Shown here: piece by piece, positions 7,827 to 15,461 of the stretch
Numbering within the stretch: the first letter of the stretch is position 1
How the letters are laid out: every line of letters begins with the position of its first letter
Assembly (NCBI GenBank): GCA_944324245.1
Contig: CALUVO010000001.1
Coordinates: forward strand, 1-35,606
DNA length: 35,606 nucleotides
DNA from: Candidatus Gastranaerophilales bacterium
GTDB taxonomy: Bacteria > Cyanobacteriota > Vampirovibrionia > Gastranaerophilales > Gastranaerophilaceae
Direction of reading: 5' to 3'
Notes under the pieces: model-generated
Database searches by the model: none
Told to the model about the DNA's origin: nothing
What the model saw: only the letters and a program-made list of their open reading frames with translations
Translations under genes and position numbers: made by a program

Positions 7827-8612
7827 ATGATAAAATTAATTACCTCGGATATGGATGGTACTCTGTTAAATGACAGGGGGGAATTTGCGCCGGATTTTTT
7901 TGAAGTTTTAAAAGAGCTGAACAAAAGAAATATAAAATTTATAGCTGCAAGCGGCAGAAGCTGTTATGCACTGGAAGAAGTGTTCGGTAACAGGAAAAAT
8001 GAAGTTTCATATATTTCAGATAACGGCGGTCATATAAAATGCAAAGACACAGAAGAAATTATTCTTCCGATGAACAGAGATGAAGTTTTTTCTACCGTAG
8101 AAATATGCAAAAATATAGAAAAACTACAATTGATACTGTGTGCAAAAGACAAAGCGTATTTTCTAAATCCTGATAAAGAATATCTAGATGCAATAACGTA
8201 TTATTATACAAACTATGAAATAATAGATGATTATAAGAATCTGAATGAACAGATACTAAAGGTTGCACTGTTTGATGTGTATGGCTCTGCAGCAAATTCC
8301 TACCCAAAAATCAAAGATAAACTGGATAAAAACCTTTCTGCAGTCGTTTCTTCCGTAAACTGGATAGATATTATGAATAAAGATTTAAACAAGGGAACGG
8401 CTGTAAAAAGACTGCAGAAACTATACAATATAAAAGAAGATGAAACCATGGCATTCGGGGATTTTAATAATGATATAGAAATGTTAAAATGTGCACGGTA
8501 TTCTTTTGCTATGGAAAACGCAAATGAACAGGTGAAAAAGAATGCCAATTACATTGCTGATACTAACAATAATTTCGGCGTTGTAAAAGCAATAAAAGAT
8601 TTTGTCTTTTAA
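7827..8612 (+). CDS. Cof-type HAD-IIB family phosphatase
   Basis: This 261-residue enzyme carries all four HAD motifs. Motif I is SDMDGTLL with nucleophile D8 and D10. Motif II is AASGRS with S42. Motif III is K189 in DLNKGTAV. Motif IV is FGDFNNDIEML with D212 and D216. The cap between motifs II and III is of the C2B type. Cof-like enzymes hydrolyse sugar phosphates, flavin or PLP-type phosphates; substrate cannot be assigned. AAGGATG lies just ahead of the ATG. The LUD-domain gene follows 40 bases later in the same direction, so they may be cotranscribed. Confidence 0.92.
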   Translation: MIKLITSDMDGTLLNDRGEFAPDFFEVLKELNKRNIKFIAASGRSCYALEEVFGNRKNEVSYISDNGGHIKCKDTEEIILPMNRDEVFSTVEICKNIEKLQLILCAKDKAYFLNPDKEYLDAITYYYTNYEIIDDYKNLNEQILKVALFDVYGSAANSYPKIKDKLDKNLSAVVSSVNWIDIMNKDLNKGTAVKRLQKLYNIKEDETMAFGDFNNDIEMLKCARYSFAMENANEQVKKNANYIADTNNNFGVVKAIKDFVF

Positions 8613-8652
8613 TAAGCAGAATAAAATTTATAAAAAATAACAGGAGTTTGAT

Positions 8653-9309
8653 ATGTCTGAAAACAAATTTGTAAAAGAAAGAAATCAAAAGTTAGGGGAA
8701 AAAACAGCAGAAGCCTTTAAAAAAAGACATTTTGATGCATATTTTTGCAAAGATAAGGAAGAAGCAGTAAAAACAGTTCTGTCTCTTATTTCAAAAGGCG
8801 ATACAATAGCATGGGGAGGGTCAACAACACTTGCAGAACTCGGACTTGCCGATTATCTGGAGAATAACGGTTACAAAACAATAAACAGAGACAAAGCTCC
8901 TGATGCTCAGGCAAAGCAAAAATGCGCTTATGACAGTTTTTTTGCTGATGTATTTTTAATGAGCGCAAACGCAATATCCGAAGACGGGCAGCTTGTTAAT
9001 ATAGACGGACTCGGAAACCGTGTTGCGGCACTGGCATTCGGGCCTAAAAAAGTTATTGTTATTGCAGGCATGAACAAAGTGGTTAAAAATCTGCAGGAGG
9101 CTTATACAAGAGCAAGAACTTATGCGGCTCCCTGTAACCTTCAAAGAATAGCTTCTGCTGCAAACAGCAAAACACCTTGCGCTGTTACAGGAAGCTGCGG
9201 AGATTGCCTGAGTCAGGATTCTATTTGCTGCCAAATAATAACGACAAGACTCTGCAGACCACAGGGGAGAATAACTGTTGTACTTGTTAACGAAGAGTTA
9301 GGATATTAA
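8653..9309 (+). CDS. LUD domain protein (LutC/YkgG-like)
   Basis: The 218-residue protein matches the LUD (DUF162) family. It opens with a helical lead (MSENKFVKERNQKLGEKTAEAF) and then GDTIAWGGSTTLAELG, FLMSANAISEDGQLVNIDG, NRVAALAFGPKKVIVIAGMNKVVKN and a C-terminal Cys-rich GSCGDCLSQDSICC. In lactate utilisation operons such proteins partner Fe-S and GlcF-like subunits. Here it stands alone, but a GlcF/LutA-like protein lies at 13099-14337. The TGSCGDC..SICC cluster suggests metal or Fe-S binding in this single-protein subfamily. AGGAG precedes the start. A role in lactate or 2-hydroxyacid oxidation is possible but unproven. Confidence 0.85.
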   Translation: MSENKFVKERNQKLGEKTAEAFKKRHFDAYFCKDKEEAVKTVLSLISKGDTIAWGGSTTLAELGLADYLENNGYKTINRDKAPDAQAKQKCAYDSFFADVFLMSANAISEDGQLVNIDGLGNRVAALAFGPKKVIVIAGMNKVVKNLQEAYTRARTYAAPCNLQRIASAANSKTPCAVTGSCGDCLSQDSICCQIITTRLCRPQGRITVVLVNEELGY

Positions 9310-9311
9310 GA

Positions 9312-9389
9312 ATTGTATATGTTCCATAATCTTTTGTATATAGATCCTTCGGTCGTTACACTCCCTCAGGATTGTATATGTTACATAAT
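9312..9389. repeat. Near-identical 19-bp direct repeats flanking a palindromic insert
   Basis: ATTGTATATGTTCCATAAT (9312-9330) and ATTGTATATGTTACATAAT (9371-9389) differ at one base. Between them lies a more GC-rich segment whose ends, ATCCT (9344-9348) and AGGAT (9368-9372), are inverted repeats. The second copy contains the perfect palindrome TATGTTACATA (9377-9387). The arrangement looks like a small repeat element inserted with duplication of its target, or two operator copies. The rest of 9390-9570 is AT-rich and shows no gene. Confidence 0.55.
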
Positions 9390-9497
9390 TCGATGACAGA
9401 TTTAATATATTGATAATATTTATTATCACTACATATATACATTTTAGTTTTTACTTTTATTATTTCTTATAAAAAAATAACAATTTTTATCACCAAA

Positions 9498-9513
9498 ATA
9501 TGTGACATATACA
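9498..9513 (-). repeat. Inverted copy of the TGTATATGTnACATA word
   Basis: ATATGTGACATAT (9498-9510) is a perfect 13-bp palindrome around G9504. Read on the minus strand, 9499-9513 matches 14 of 15 bases of the word repeated at 9312-9389. It may be a binding site in the gap between the LUD gene and the convergent gene at 9605. Confidence 0.4.
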
Positions 9514-9571
9514 TGAATGACATTATAGCTGTATATCGGGAATAGTTGGTGTAAAGTTTATAAGTTCCATA

Positions 9572-9606
9572 AAAAAGAAGAGACTTTTATTTTTTCTCTT
9601 CTTTTT
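9572..9606. terminator. Strong, likely bidirectional terminator
   Basis: AAAAAGAAGAGA (9572-9583) pairs with TCTCTTCTTTTT (9595-9606) in a perfect 12-bp stem with an 11-base loop. A-runs and T-runs lie at the stem ends, so it can end transcription in both directions. It overlaps the stop codon of the minus-strand gene at 9605. Confidence 0.7.
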
Positions 9607-9988
9607 AATCTATATAAAAGAAATCTTCGTTTTCATCCTGATAATCTTCCCAGAGAGGAATTTTGTCTTCCAGAAGTTTCTTTTTCTTTTCTTTTAATTC
9701 TTCTTCTGTTTCTTCCAATTGTGTTTTTTGTTCTTTTTTCTTCTTTATAATATTTGCCACATTCATCATTGCAAGAGAATTTAGGGTAGCATTGAGCTGA
9801 GCGCTTCTGTCTACGAACTGTGATTCGCTAAAGTTCTGCCCTTCTTCACCCTGCTGCTGCAAGAAGTATTCCATTCCGGGGCTTTGTCTGTCGTCTGCTG
9901 TTTTTGCCGCAGTACCGGATATGTCGCCGCTTTTAAAATTAAAGCTGCCACCGATTCCGAAAAATCCAGCTGAACGATTGTCTACCAC
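9605..9988 (-). CDS. Hypothetical protein with charged coiled-coil
   Basis: The 127-residue product is not recognised. It starts with a Gly- and Phe-rich stretch (FFGIGGSFNFKSGD), has a Gln/Glu-rich middle, and then a strongly charged helix (IIKKKKEQKTQLEETEEELK and on) that should form a coiled coil. It ends with an acidic, aromatic tail. There is no signal peptide or membrane segment. The start is GTG with AGGAG about ten bases upstream; a stop lies immediately before, so no longer form is possible. It is followed by the strong terminator at its stop codon, and may be a single-gene unit. Confidence 0.7.
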   Translation of the reverse strand: MVDNRSAGFFGIGGSFNFKSGDISGTAAKTADDRQSPGMEYFLQQQGEEGQNFSESQFVDRSAQLNATLNSLAMMNVANIIKKKKEQKTQLEETEEELKEKKKKLLEDKIPLWEDYQDENEDFFYID

Positions 9989-10145
9989 TTATGAAAATCT
10001 CCTGTGTTGTTCTCTCTGTAATGAAGATATCTTATAAAAATTTGTATTTATTATATTAAAACCGTGCAAAATATTTTTTGCTAGTTCTCAACTATATTTT
10101 AATGTATATTAACATTTGTTTACATCCGTCTTTTGATGTAATATG

Positions 10146-10412
10146 CTACAAACCTAGTATGACAAGCATCCTTACAACTGCAAATTGCAAAATCTGCAGA
10201 AATAAAAGAGCAATAATTGGCGAAAAGTCCAGCCCGCCCATCGCCGGTATTATTCTTCGAAACGGATCAAGCACTATATCAGATATTTGTGCAAGGAATC
10301 TAAACGGCTGTGCATACCAATTGATAGAAGGTATCCATGTTAAAAATATTCTGACAATAATTATCCAGAAATAAATATTGAACAGGTCATTTATTATAGC
10401 CGCTATACTCAT
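10146..10412 (-). CDS. YggT family membrane protein
   Basis: These 88 residues match the YggT family (PF02325): two hydrophobic segments at about 3-22 and 63-86 flank the conserved RIFLTWIPS.NW...PFRFL...SDIVLDPFRRIIP core. Length is standard for cyanobacterial and other bacterial members. Family members are inner-membrane proteins linked to cell shape, division or plastid/thylakoid nucleoid organisation in relatives. The gene lies 29 bases after the methylthioadenosine phosphorylase gene on the same strand and is probably the last gene of that operon. Confidence 0.9.
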   Translation of the reverse strand: MSIAAIINDLFNIYFWIIIVRIFLTWIPSINWYAQPFRFLAQISDIVLDPFRRIIPAMGGLDFSPIIALLFLQILQFAVVRMLVILGL

Positions 10413-10441
10413 TTAGTATTTACTCCCCGTTAAAATTTATA

Positions 10442-11245
10442 CTATACTCTTGAAGAGGATACAGTGTTTGCACAGTTGCATTTTGTTCTTTCAAGCGGAA
10501 GCTTTTCAATCAGATTGAAAAGAAGCGCTTTTAGTTTTTCATTGTTATCGTTGAACACTTTTATTACCTCAGCATGTTGTACAGGAGGCACTTCTCCGAC
10601 AAGTCCAGCATCGTAATCTGTTATCAATGATATATTCAATGGACACATATCCATTTCTTTTACGAGATATGCTTCAGGGAATTGTGTCATATTAATTACT
10701 TCCCAGCCTTGAGATGTAAAGAATTTTGATTCTGATTTTGTAGAAAATCTGGGGCCGTTTATGACAACAACAGTACCTGTTTCATGTACAGTAATACCTA
10801 ATTCTTTAGCAGTTGCAACAGCCGTTTGTCTCATTTCTTCACAGTACGGGTTAGCCGCACTGACATGTGTAACAACAGGCCCGTCAAAAAATGTGGATTT
10901 ACGTCCGTCTGTCCAATCAACAAACTGATCGCATATTACAAAGTGCCCTGGAGCAACATGTTTTTGCAGACTTCCTGCAGCACACGGAGATATTACTCTC
11001 GTACAGCCTATTGATTTCATAGCCCAAACATTTGCTCTGTAGTTAATTAGATGAGGGGGTATAGTGTGGCTTCTGCCGTGTCTTGGCATAAATGCTACTT
11101 TATGCTGTCCTATTTTACCTATAAATACGCTGTCAGAAGGTGCGCCGTACGGCGTTTCTACTTTTACTTCTTCTATATTATCAAGAAATTTGTAAAAACC
11201 TGAACCGCCGAATACACCTATATCTGCTAATTGTTTATTTTCCAT
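10442..11245 (-). CDS. mtnP: S-methyl-5'-thioadenosine phosphorylase
   Basis: The enzyme cleaves 5'-methylthioadenosine with phosphate to adenine and methylthioribose 1-phosphate, removing a by-product of polyamine synthesis and feeding methionine salvage. Conserved parts visible are GVFGGSGFY near the start (phosphate site), RHGRSHTIPPHLINYRAN, VVINGPRFSTKSES, the substrate-loop NMTQFPEAYLVKE and TDYD, whose Asp favours 6-aminopurines over inosine. The 267-residue length fits. I start at 11245 rather than 11305: GGAG lies six bases upstream, and the longer form would overlap the preceding pseudopilin gene. It is probably cotranscribed with the two pseudopilins upstream and yggT downstream. 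Confidence 0.92.
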   Translation of the reverse strand: MENKQLADIGVFGGSGFYKFLDNIEEVKVETPYGAPSDSVFIGKIGQHKVAFMPRHGRSHTIPPHLINYRANVWAMKSIGCTRVISPCAAGSLQKHVAPGHFVICDQFVDWTDGRKSTFFDGPVVTHVSAANPYCEEMRQTAVATAKELGITVHETGTVVVINGPRFSTKSESKFFTSQGWEVINMTQFPEAYLVKEMDMCPLNISLITDYDAGLVGEVPPVQHAEVIKVFNDNNEKLKALLFNLIEKLPLERTKCNCANTVSSSRV

Positions 11246-11274
11246 CTCTTTCTCCGTTGTAAATCTGCCTTTTA

Positions 11275-11946
11275 CTATTTTACTGTGGTTGGATTTTTTA
11301 TCCATTCATATGCTTTAGCTGATGTTTTTGGAACAGTAACACGCCCGTCTCTGAATATTTTTACCTTATATCCCTTGCCTGCACCTGCACATGACGGGTC
11401 TATTTCAATTTCATATGTTCCTTTTTTATTTTCATCAACTAATCCTCTAAAACATACGCCGATAGAAGATTTTACATTTACATCAGTGTTGTTGTCGCAA
11501 TTTATAGCGCCTATTGTATTTATTTGTTCTGCAATATAATAGCAGACTGCATTTTCCTGCTTCAATTCACTGTCACATGTAGTATCTTCGTCATTTTTTG
11601 CTGGACACGCTGTTTTTTCTTTTCCTTTGTCTAGATATTTTATTTTTGCACTTGGCAAAGGGTTGTATGACAGGTCAAGATGCAGCTCTCCCAGACTTTC
11701 ATCAACTTGTCCGTCTGCATAAATATTCTGGTCGTATTTTGTATAGTCGTTAACAGAAGAGCGGACAATTTCTTCTATTGCATGATATGACTTTATAAAT
11801 AATACTTTATCTTTGTCAGGGTCTACACGTGTTATGGCTCTGATTAATAACCCCATAATTACGCTGATTATAAGCATCGTCAGAAGTATTTCAGCAAGTG
11901 TAAAACCTGTTTTTGGATTTATTATTTGTTTACTGTAATTTTTCAT
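11275..11946 (-). CDS. Pseudopilin-like protein with type IV prepilin signal
   Basis: The 223-residue protein has a short positive leader and a canonical prepilin site, KTG|FTLAEILLTMLII, with G14 before the cleavage point and Glu at mature position 5. One hydrophobic helix follows, then a soluble domain with several Cys (ACPAKNDEDTTCDSE, INCDNNTD, GVCFRG, PSCAG) likely paired as disulfides. It should be processed by a PilD-type peptidase and assemble in a type IV pilus or type II secretion pseudopilus. It is a clear paralogue of the product of the gene upstream (11962-12696), with matching VDPDKDKVLFIKSYHA and C-terminal AYEWIKNPTTVK. GGAG precedes the ATG. Confidence 0.85.
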   Translation of the reverse strand: MKNYSKQIINPKTGFTLAEILLTMLIISVIMGLLIRAITRVDPDKDKVLFIKSYHAIEEIVRSSVNDYTKYDQNIYADGQVDESLGELHLDLSYNPLPSAKIKYLDKGKEKTACPAKNDEDTTCDSELKQENAVCYYIAEQINTIGAINCDNNTDVNVKSSIGVCFRGLVDENKKGTYEIEIDPSCAGAGKGYKVKIFRDGRVTVPKTSAKAYEWIKNPTTVK

Positions 11947-11961
11947 TAATAATTCTCCGCC

Positions 11962-12696
11962 TTACTTAACTGTAGTTTGGTCATTCATCCATTCAAAAGC
12001 CTTAGTCTGATTAGCATTTTCGTCTTCTTCCGGTACTGTAAGCTTTCCATCAGTGGTTATATAAACTGCATACCTAAGATTTTTATCACCTGCATTGCAA
12101 GAAGGAACAATGCTAAATCTATGTATGCCATCAGCATCAGGTCCATTTAGCCAGCCAATACAAGCACCGTTTGAAAACCTCATATTAAGCCCACCTTCTT
12201 TTTTGCCATTTACTGTAATCCCGTCACCATTTTTACAATTAATTTCACCAATTGTATTCATTTGAGCAGCTGTAAAATAGCACAGAGCGTTATTTCTTGT
12301 CAGTTCTATATCACATCCTTGTTTATCAATTGTTCCATCCCCTTTTGTTACTGAAGGACATGCTGTTTTTTGTACTCCATCTTCAATCACAGTCACTCTT
12401 GCTGATGGCATAGGCGTATAACGAAAATCCAGGTGTAAGCTGCTTTTTTCCTCGTCTGACATTTTTTCGATTTCATTGTCTGCATAATAGTTAGGACTGT
12501 ATTTTGTCGGATCATTTATTGTATCCGCCATTACTGCTTCCATTGCGTGAAAAGTCTTTAGAAACAGTATTTTTTCTTTATCCGGATTTACTCTGTTTAT
12601 TGCCCGCATCATTACTGCCATCAAAACGCCTGCAATCGTCAAAGTGAGCAGTGTTTCTGCAAGTGTAAAGGCAAAAGATTTATCGCTATTTTTCAT
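11962..12696 (-). CDS. Pseudopilin-like protein, paralogue, Ala at -1
   Basis: This 244-residue product parallels the next gene in the operon: leader, FTLAETLLTLTIAGVLMAVM helix, VNPDKEKILFLKTFHAMEAVM, Cys-bearing soluble region and a C-terminal AFEWMNDQTTVK. The cleavage site reads SFA|FTLAE, with Ala9 where Gly is usual and Glu at mature +5. Ala at -1 is tolerated by some prepilin peptidases, but processing may be slower. Part of the soluble region is longer than in the paralogue (a Gly- and Asn-rich insertion). AGGAG lies nine bases before the ATG. It is the first gene of the putative four-gene minus-strand operon, 15 bases ahead of its paralogue. Confidence 0.85.
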   Translation of the reverse strand: MKNSDKSFAFTLAETLLTLTIAGVLMAVMMRAINRVNPDKEKILFLKTFHAMEAVMADTINDPTKYSPNYYADNEIEKMSDEEKSSLHLDFRYTPMPSARVTVIEDGVQKTACPSVTKGDGTIDKQGCDIELTRNNALCYFTAAQMNTIGEINCKNGDGITVNGKKEGGLNMRFSNGACIGWLNGPDADGIHRFSIVPSCNAGDKNLRYAVYITTDGKLTVPEEDENANQTKAFEWMNDQTTVK

Positions 12697-12850
12697 GTGC
12701 TGTAACTCCTATTCTTTTTGTCAATTATATTCTATATTCCACTATTTTGCAAAAATAAATCATAGATTTACTTTATTTTACAATTCAGGCAATTATTTTT
12801 TACAAAATGTTTTTATATATATAAGGTAGTAATGTAAGGTTAATATACTT

Positions 12851-13090
12851 ATGGTTAACGGAATTTCATCTTCTTATCTCCCCTATAGCGGATATCCGGC
12901 AAATGCAACAGGTGCTACTCAGGTAACAAAAGATATTGCAAGTTATTGCTATGATACACAAAGACCTGCAATTGCAGAAACATACGAATATCTGACAACA
13001 GATCACAAACCCGACTATAAATGGCCGGTAATTGGTTCTATTGTGGGTGCGTTATCGCTTGTTGCAGTCAGATTGATTAAACGCGGCTGA
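12851..13090 (+). CDS. Small protein with C-terminal membrane segment, unknown
   Basis: The 79-residue product is unrecognised. Its N-terminus is Ser-, Tyr- and Gly-rich (MVNGISSSYLPYSGYPANAT), its centre is polar, and residues 58-75 (WPVIGSIVGALSLVAVRLIK) form one hydrophobic segment ending in positive residues. That layout fits a small tail-anchored membrane protein. AAGG lies 11 bases before the ATG, which is rather far. It is convergent with the Fe-S gene, 8 bases apart. The N-terminal style recalls the Tyr/Gly-rich start of the 19812 repeat protein, but I see no clear homology. Confidence 0.6.
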   Translation: MVNGISSSYLPYSGYPANATGATQVTKDIASYCYDTQRPAIAETYEYLTTDHKPDYKWPVIGSIVGALSLVAVRLIKRG

Positions 13091-13098
13091 TTCTTTGT

Positions 13099-14337
13099 TT
13101 AAACGGTTTTGCAGTATTTTGCTAAAAACAAGAAAAGATTCATTACTTCGGGTATTTTTTCTTTGCCGTTTTCTGCAAGAATCTCTGTAATGCCTTGATT
13201 TAGACCCAGCTGGCATGCCGGACAAGTTGTGAGTATAAAATCGGCCTGTTCGTCTATATAGTTTTGTGCTTTTTGTTTGGCAATTTTTCTTGAAATTTCC
13301 TGATTTTTTAGTGCAAATTTTCCAGAAAACCCGCAGCACTTATCATAGTCTTTTGCCTCAATATATTCAATTCCCTTTATATTTTTTACAATATCAATAA
13401 AATCATACGTATCATGGCAAGGTTTGTGTACTGTTATACGGTATGGTTTTACTGCTTCAAATGTAAAATTCTTAATTAAATCAGTGACCATAATAACGCT
13501 ATCAGACAGTTTTTTGGCAGAATTTTTGCTGCTGTATAATTTATAATTTTTTAAAGTTTCATAACAGGAGGCGCAATCCGTGATTACATAGTCGTATTCT
13601 GTATCAAGTTTTTTTAAATTTCTGTTTAACAGACTCAAAAATTGTTCAATATTTCCGTCATTTAAATAACTCACACCGCAGCATTCAAAATCTTTTTTGA
13701 TAAGCTCTATATTTGATTCTTCCAGAATATTTTTTACGGCTTCCTCATTTTCTTTGTTTATATATTTATTAAAACATCCTTCAAAATATACTGCTTTTTT
13801 TATTTTATGTTTTGATTTACGAAGTCTGTTTTTGTATCTGCAGTTTGCAAGCGAATTTAATAGTAACAGCCTTTTACCTAAAATTCCTGCTTTGCAAAAG
13901 AACTTATCAAAATATTTTATAATCCCGGGCAGTCTCAGGAATCTGTAGACAGAAAAAAATATTCTGCCGGATAAAAGTCCAACTTTAAATAAAGTATAGG
14001 AATTTATAATTTTTTCAAAAAAAGATATGCTATTAGTTTTATAATATTCCGCTTTTGCTGCGGTAAATATTTCTTTTACATCTATTTTGCTGGGGCAAAA
14101 GTCATGACAGGCATTACAGCCTGTGCATAAATCGAGGTATTTTTTCACTGTTGAATTCAGGTTCAATTCGCCTTTTATTATTCCGTTTAAGATATTAAAC
14201 TTGCCTCTTGAAACAGCACACTCGTTTAATGTTGCCTTATAAACAGGACATACGGACTGGCACAGTCCGCAGCGGGAACATTTGTATATTTCATCTTCAT
14301 AATCTTTTAAGTTTTTCATATTATTAATTATATTCAC
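13099..14337 (-). CDS. GlcF/LutA-like (Fe-S) oxidoreductase subunit
   Basis: The 412-residue protein has two 4Fe-4S ferredoxin motifs near its start: C20xxC23xxC26xxxC30P and C71xxC74xxC77xxxC81P. Two CCG domains follow, with FECCGVSYL and DCASCYETL in the first and KCCGFSGKFAL and CPACQLGL in the second. This is the architecture of glycolate oxidase subunit GlcF and of other electron-transfer subunits that partner flavin 2-hydroxyacid dehydrogenases. No FAD subunit (GlcD-like) is encoded in this window. It probably moves electrons from a hydroxy acid to the respiratory chain or another carrier. Start is uncertain: GTG at 14337 or ATG at 14319; neither has a clear ribosome binding site. It is divergent from two zinc dehydrogenase genes. 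Confidence 0.88.
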   Translation of the reverse strand: MNIINNMKNLKDYEDEIYKCSRCGLCQSVCPVYKATLNECAVSRGKFNILNGIIKGELNLNSTVKKYLDLCTGCNACHDFCPSKIDVKEIFTAAKAEYYKTNSISFFEKIINSYTLFKVGLLSGRIFFSVYRFLRLPGIIKYFDKFFCKAGILGKRLLLLNSLANCRYKNRLRKSKHKIKKAVYFEGCFNKYINKENEEAVKNILEESNIELIKKDFECCGVSYLNDGNIEQFLSLLNRNLKKLDTEYDYVITDCASCYETLKNYKLYSSKNSAKKLSDSVIMVTDLIKNFTFEAVKPYRITVHKPCHDTYDFIDIVKNIKGIEYIEAKDYDKCCGFSGKFALKNQEISRKIAKQKAQNYIDEQADFILTTCPACQLGLNQGITEILAENGKEKIPEVMNLFLFLAKYCKTV

Positions 14338-14391
14338 AAAGTATAATTTAGTGATAGAATTTTCATTATTAGGGATCTAGAGAAAATTAAT

Positions 14392-15429
14392 ATGAGAACA
14401 GCAGTTGCTCAAAATCAAAAGATAGAAATAAAAGATGTTAAAATACCGGAACTCAAAGATTATAATAACAAAGGCGCTATTGTAAAAGTGCTCGGCTGCG
14501 GGTTATGCGGTTCCGATATTGTAAAATTTTTACATGATGGCAATGAAAAAGTACTCGGACATGAAGTAGTGGGCAAGATAGTCGAAATCAAACCCTCTTT
14601 TATGTCAAAGTTTAAAGTCGGGGACAAAGTTGTTTTAGGACACCATGTTCCTTGTATGAAATGTGATTACTGCGAGAATAAAAACTATTCTATGTGCAGG
14701 CAGTTTAAAGAAACTAATATATTTCCCGGCGGCTTTTCTGAATATATCTATGTATCTCCACTCCATTTAAAAAATACGGTTTTTAAAGTTCCAAAGAATC
14801 TTGATGATATGGAAATATCTTTTATGGAGCCTCTGGCATGCTGTGTTAGAGCGGTAGAAAGGGCGGATGTTAAAGAAGCATCTACTTCTCTTATAATAGG
14901 GCTTGGTTCTATAGGACTTTTAATGGGGCAGACAGTAAAAGCTTTTAAAGGTGATGTCATAGGCTGTGATTTGATAGAAGAAAGAGTTGCTTTAGCAGGA
15001 AATTTGAATTTTGATGCGGCAATAAAGTTTGAAGATAACGATGCTACATCAGAAAAAATCAGAGAAATGACCTGCAAAATGGGTGTTGATATTGTGTTTA
15101 TGACATCCGGTTCTGATAAAGCTATTGATTTTGCTCTAAAATCAGTAAGGGATGGCGGAACAATACTTGTATTCTCTTCTGTACCTAATGATACGGCGGG
15201 GTATACAAACAATGATATTTACTACAGGGAATTAAAGATTTTGGGCAGTTATTCGCCTTCTCCTATGGATCTGGCGCTTGCTCATAAATTGCTGACAAAA
15301 AAGAAAGTTGTTGTTAAATATTTTTCAACGGCATATCCTATGGAAAATCTTGCCGAAGCGATACAGGATACAATAGAAAATAAAACGCTCAAAGCTTATA
15401 TAAAAATAAGCGATGATGCTGAAAAATAA
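14392..15429 (+). CDS. Zinc-dependent medium-chain alcohol/polyol dehydrogenase
   Basis: The 345-residue enzyme is a zinc-containing medium-chain dehydrogenase. Catalytic zinc ligands are C39 in CGLCGSD and H57-E58 in GHE; the structural zinc site is C88xxC91xxC94x7C102. The cofactor-binding Rossmann motif follows as GLGSIGLL. A typical acidic residue after the second strand (CDLIEERV) favours NAD over NADP. The closest functional classes are sorbitol (L-iditol) and L-threonine dehydrogenase-like proteins; substrate is not assignable. It is 33 bases upstream of a second, paralogous dehydrogenase. Ribosome binding signal is weak. Confidence 0.88.
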   Translation: MRTAVAQNQKIEIKDVKIPELKDYNNKGAIVKVLGCGLCGSDIVKFLHDGNEKVLGHEVVGKIVEIKPSFMSKFKVGDKVVLGHHVPCMKCDYCENKNYSMCRQFKETNIFPGGFSEYIYVSPLHLKNTVFKVPKNLDDMEISFMEPLACCVRAVERADVKEASTSLIIGLGSIGLLMGQTVKAFKGDVIGCDLIEERVALAGNLNFDAAIKFEDNDATSEKIREMTCKMGVDIVFMTSGSDKAIDFALKSVRDGGTILVFSSVPNDTAGYTNNDIYYRELKILGSYSPSPMDLALAHKLLTKKKVVVKYFSTAYPMENLAEAIQDTIENKTLKAYIKISDDAEK

Positions 15430-15461
15430 GCTTGTTTTAAACATTTTACGGTTGGTAAAGT

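Noticed and set aside
9331-9372. CRISPR-like repeat pair in the 9310-9604 gap
   Set aside because: There are only two direct repeats with one spacer-sized segment, and that segment has inverted ends typical of an insertion; no cas gene is nearby.
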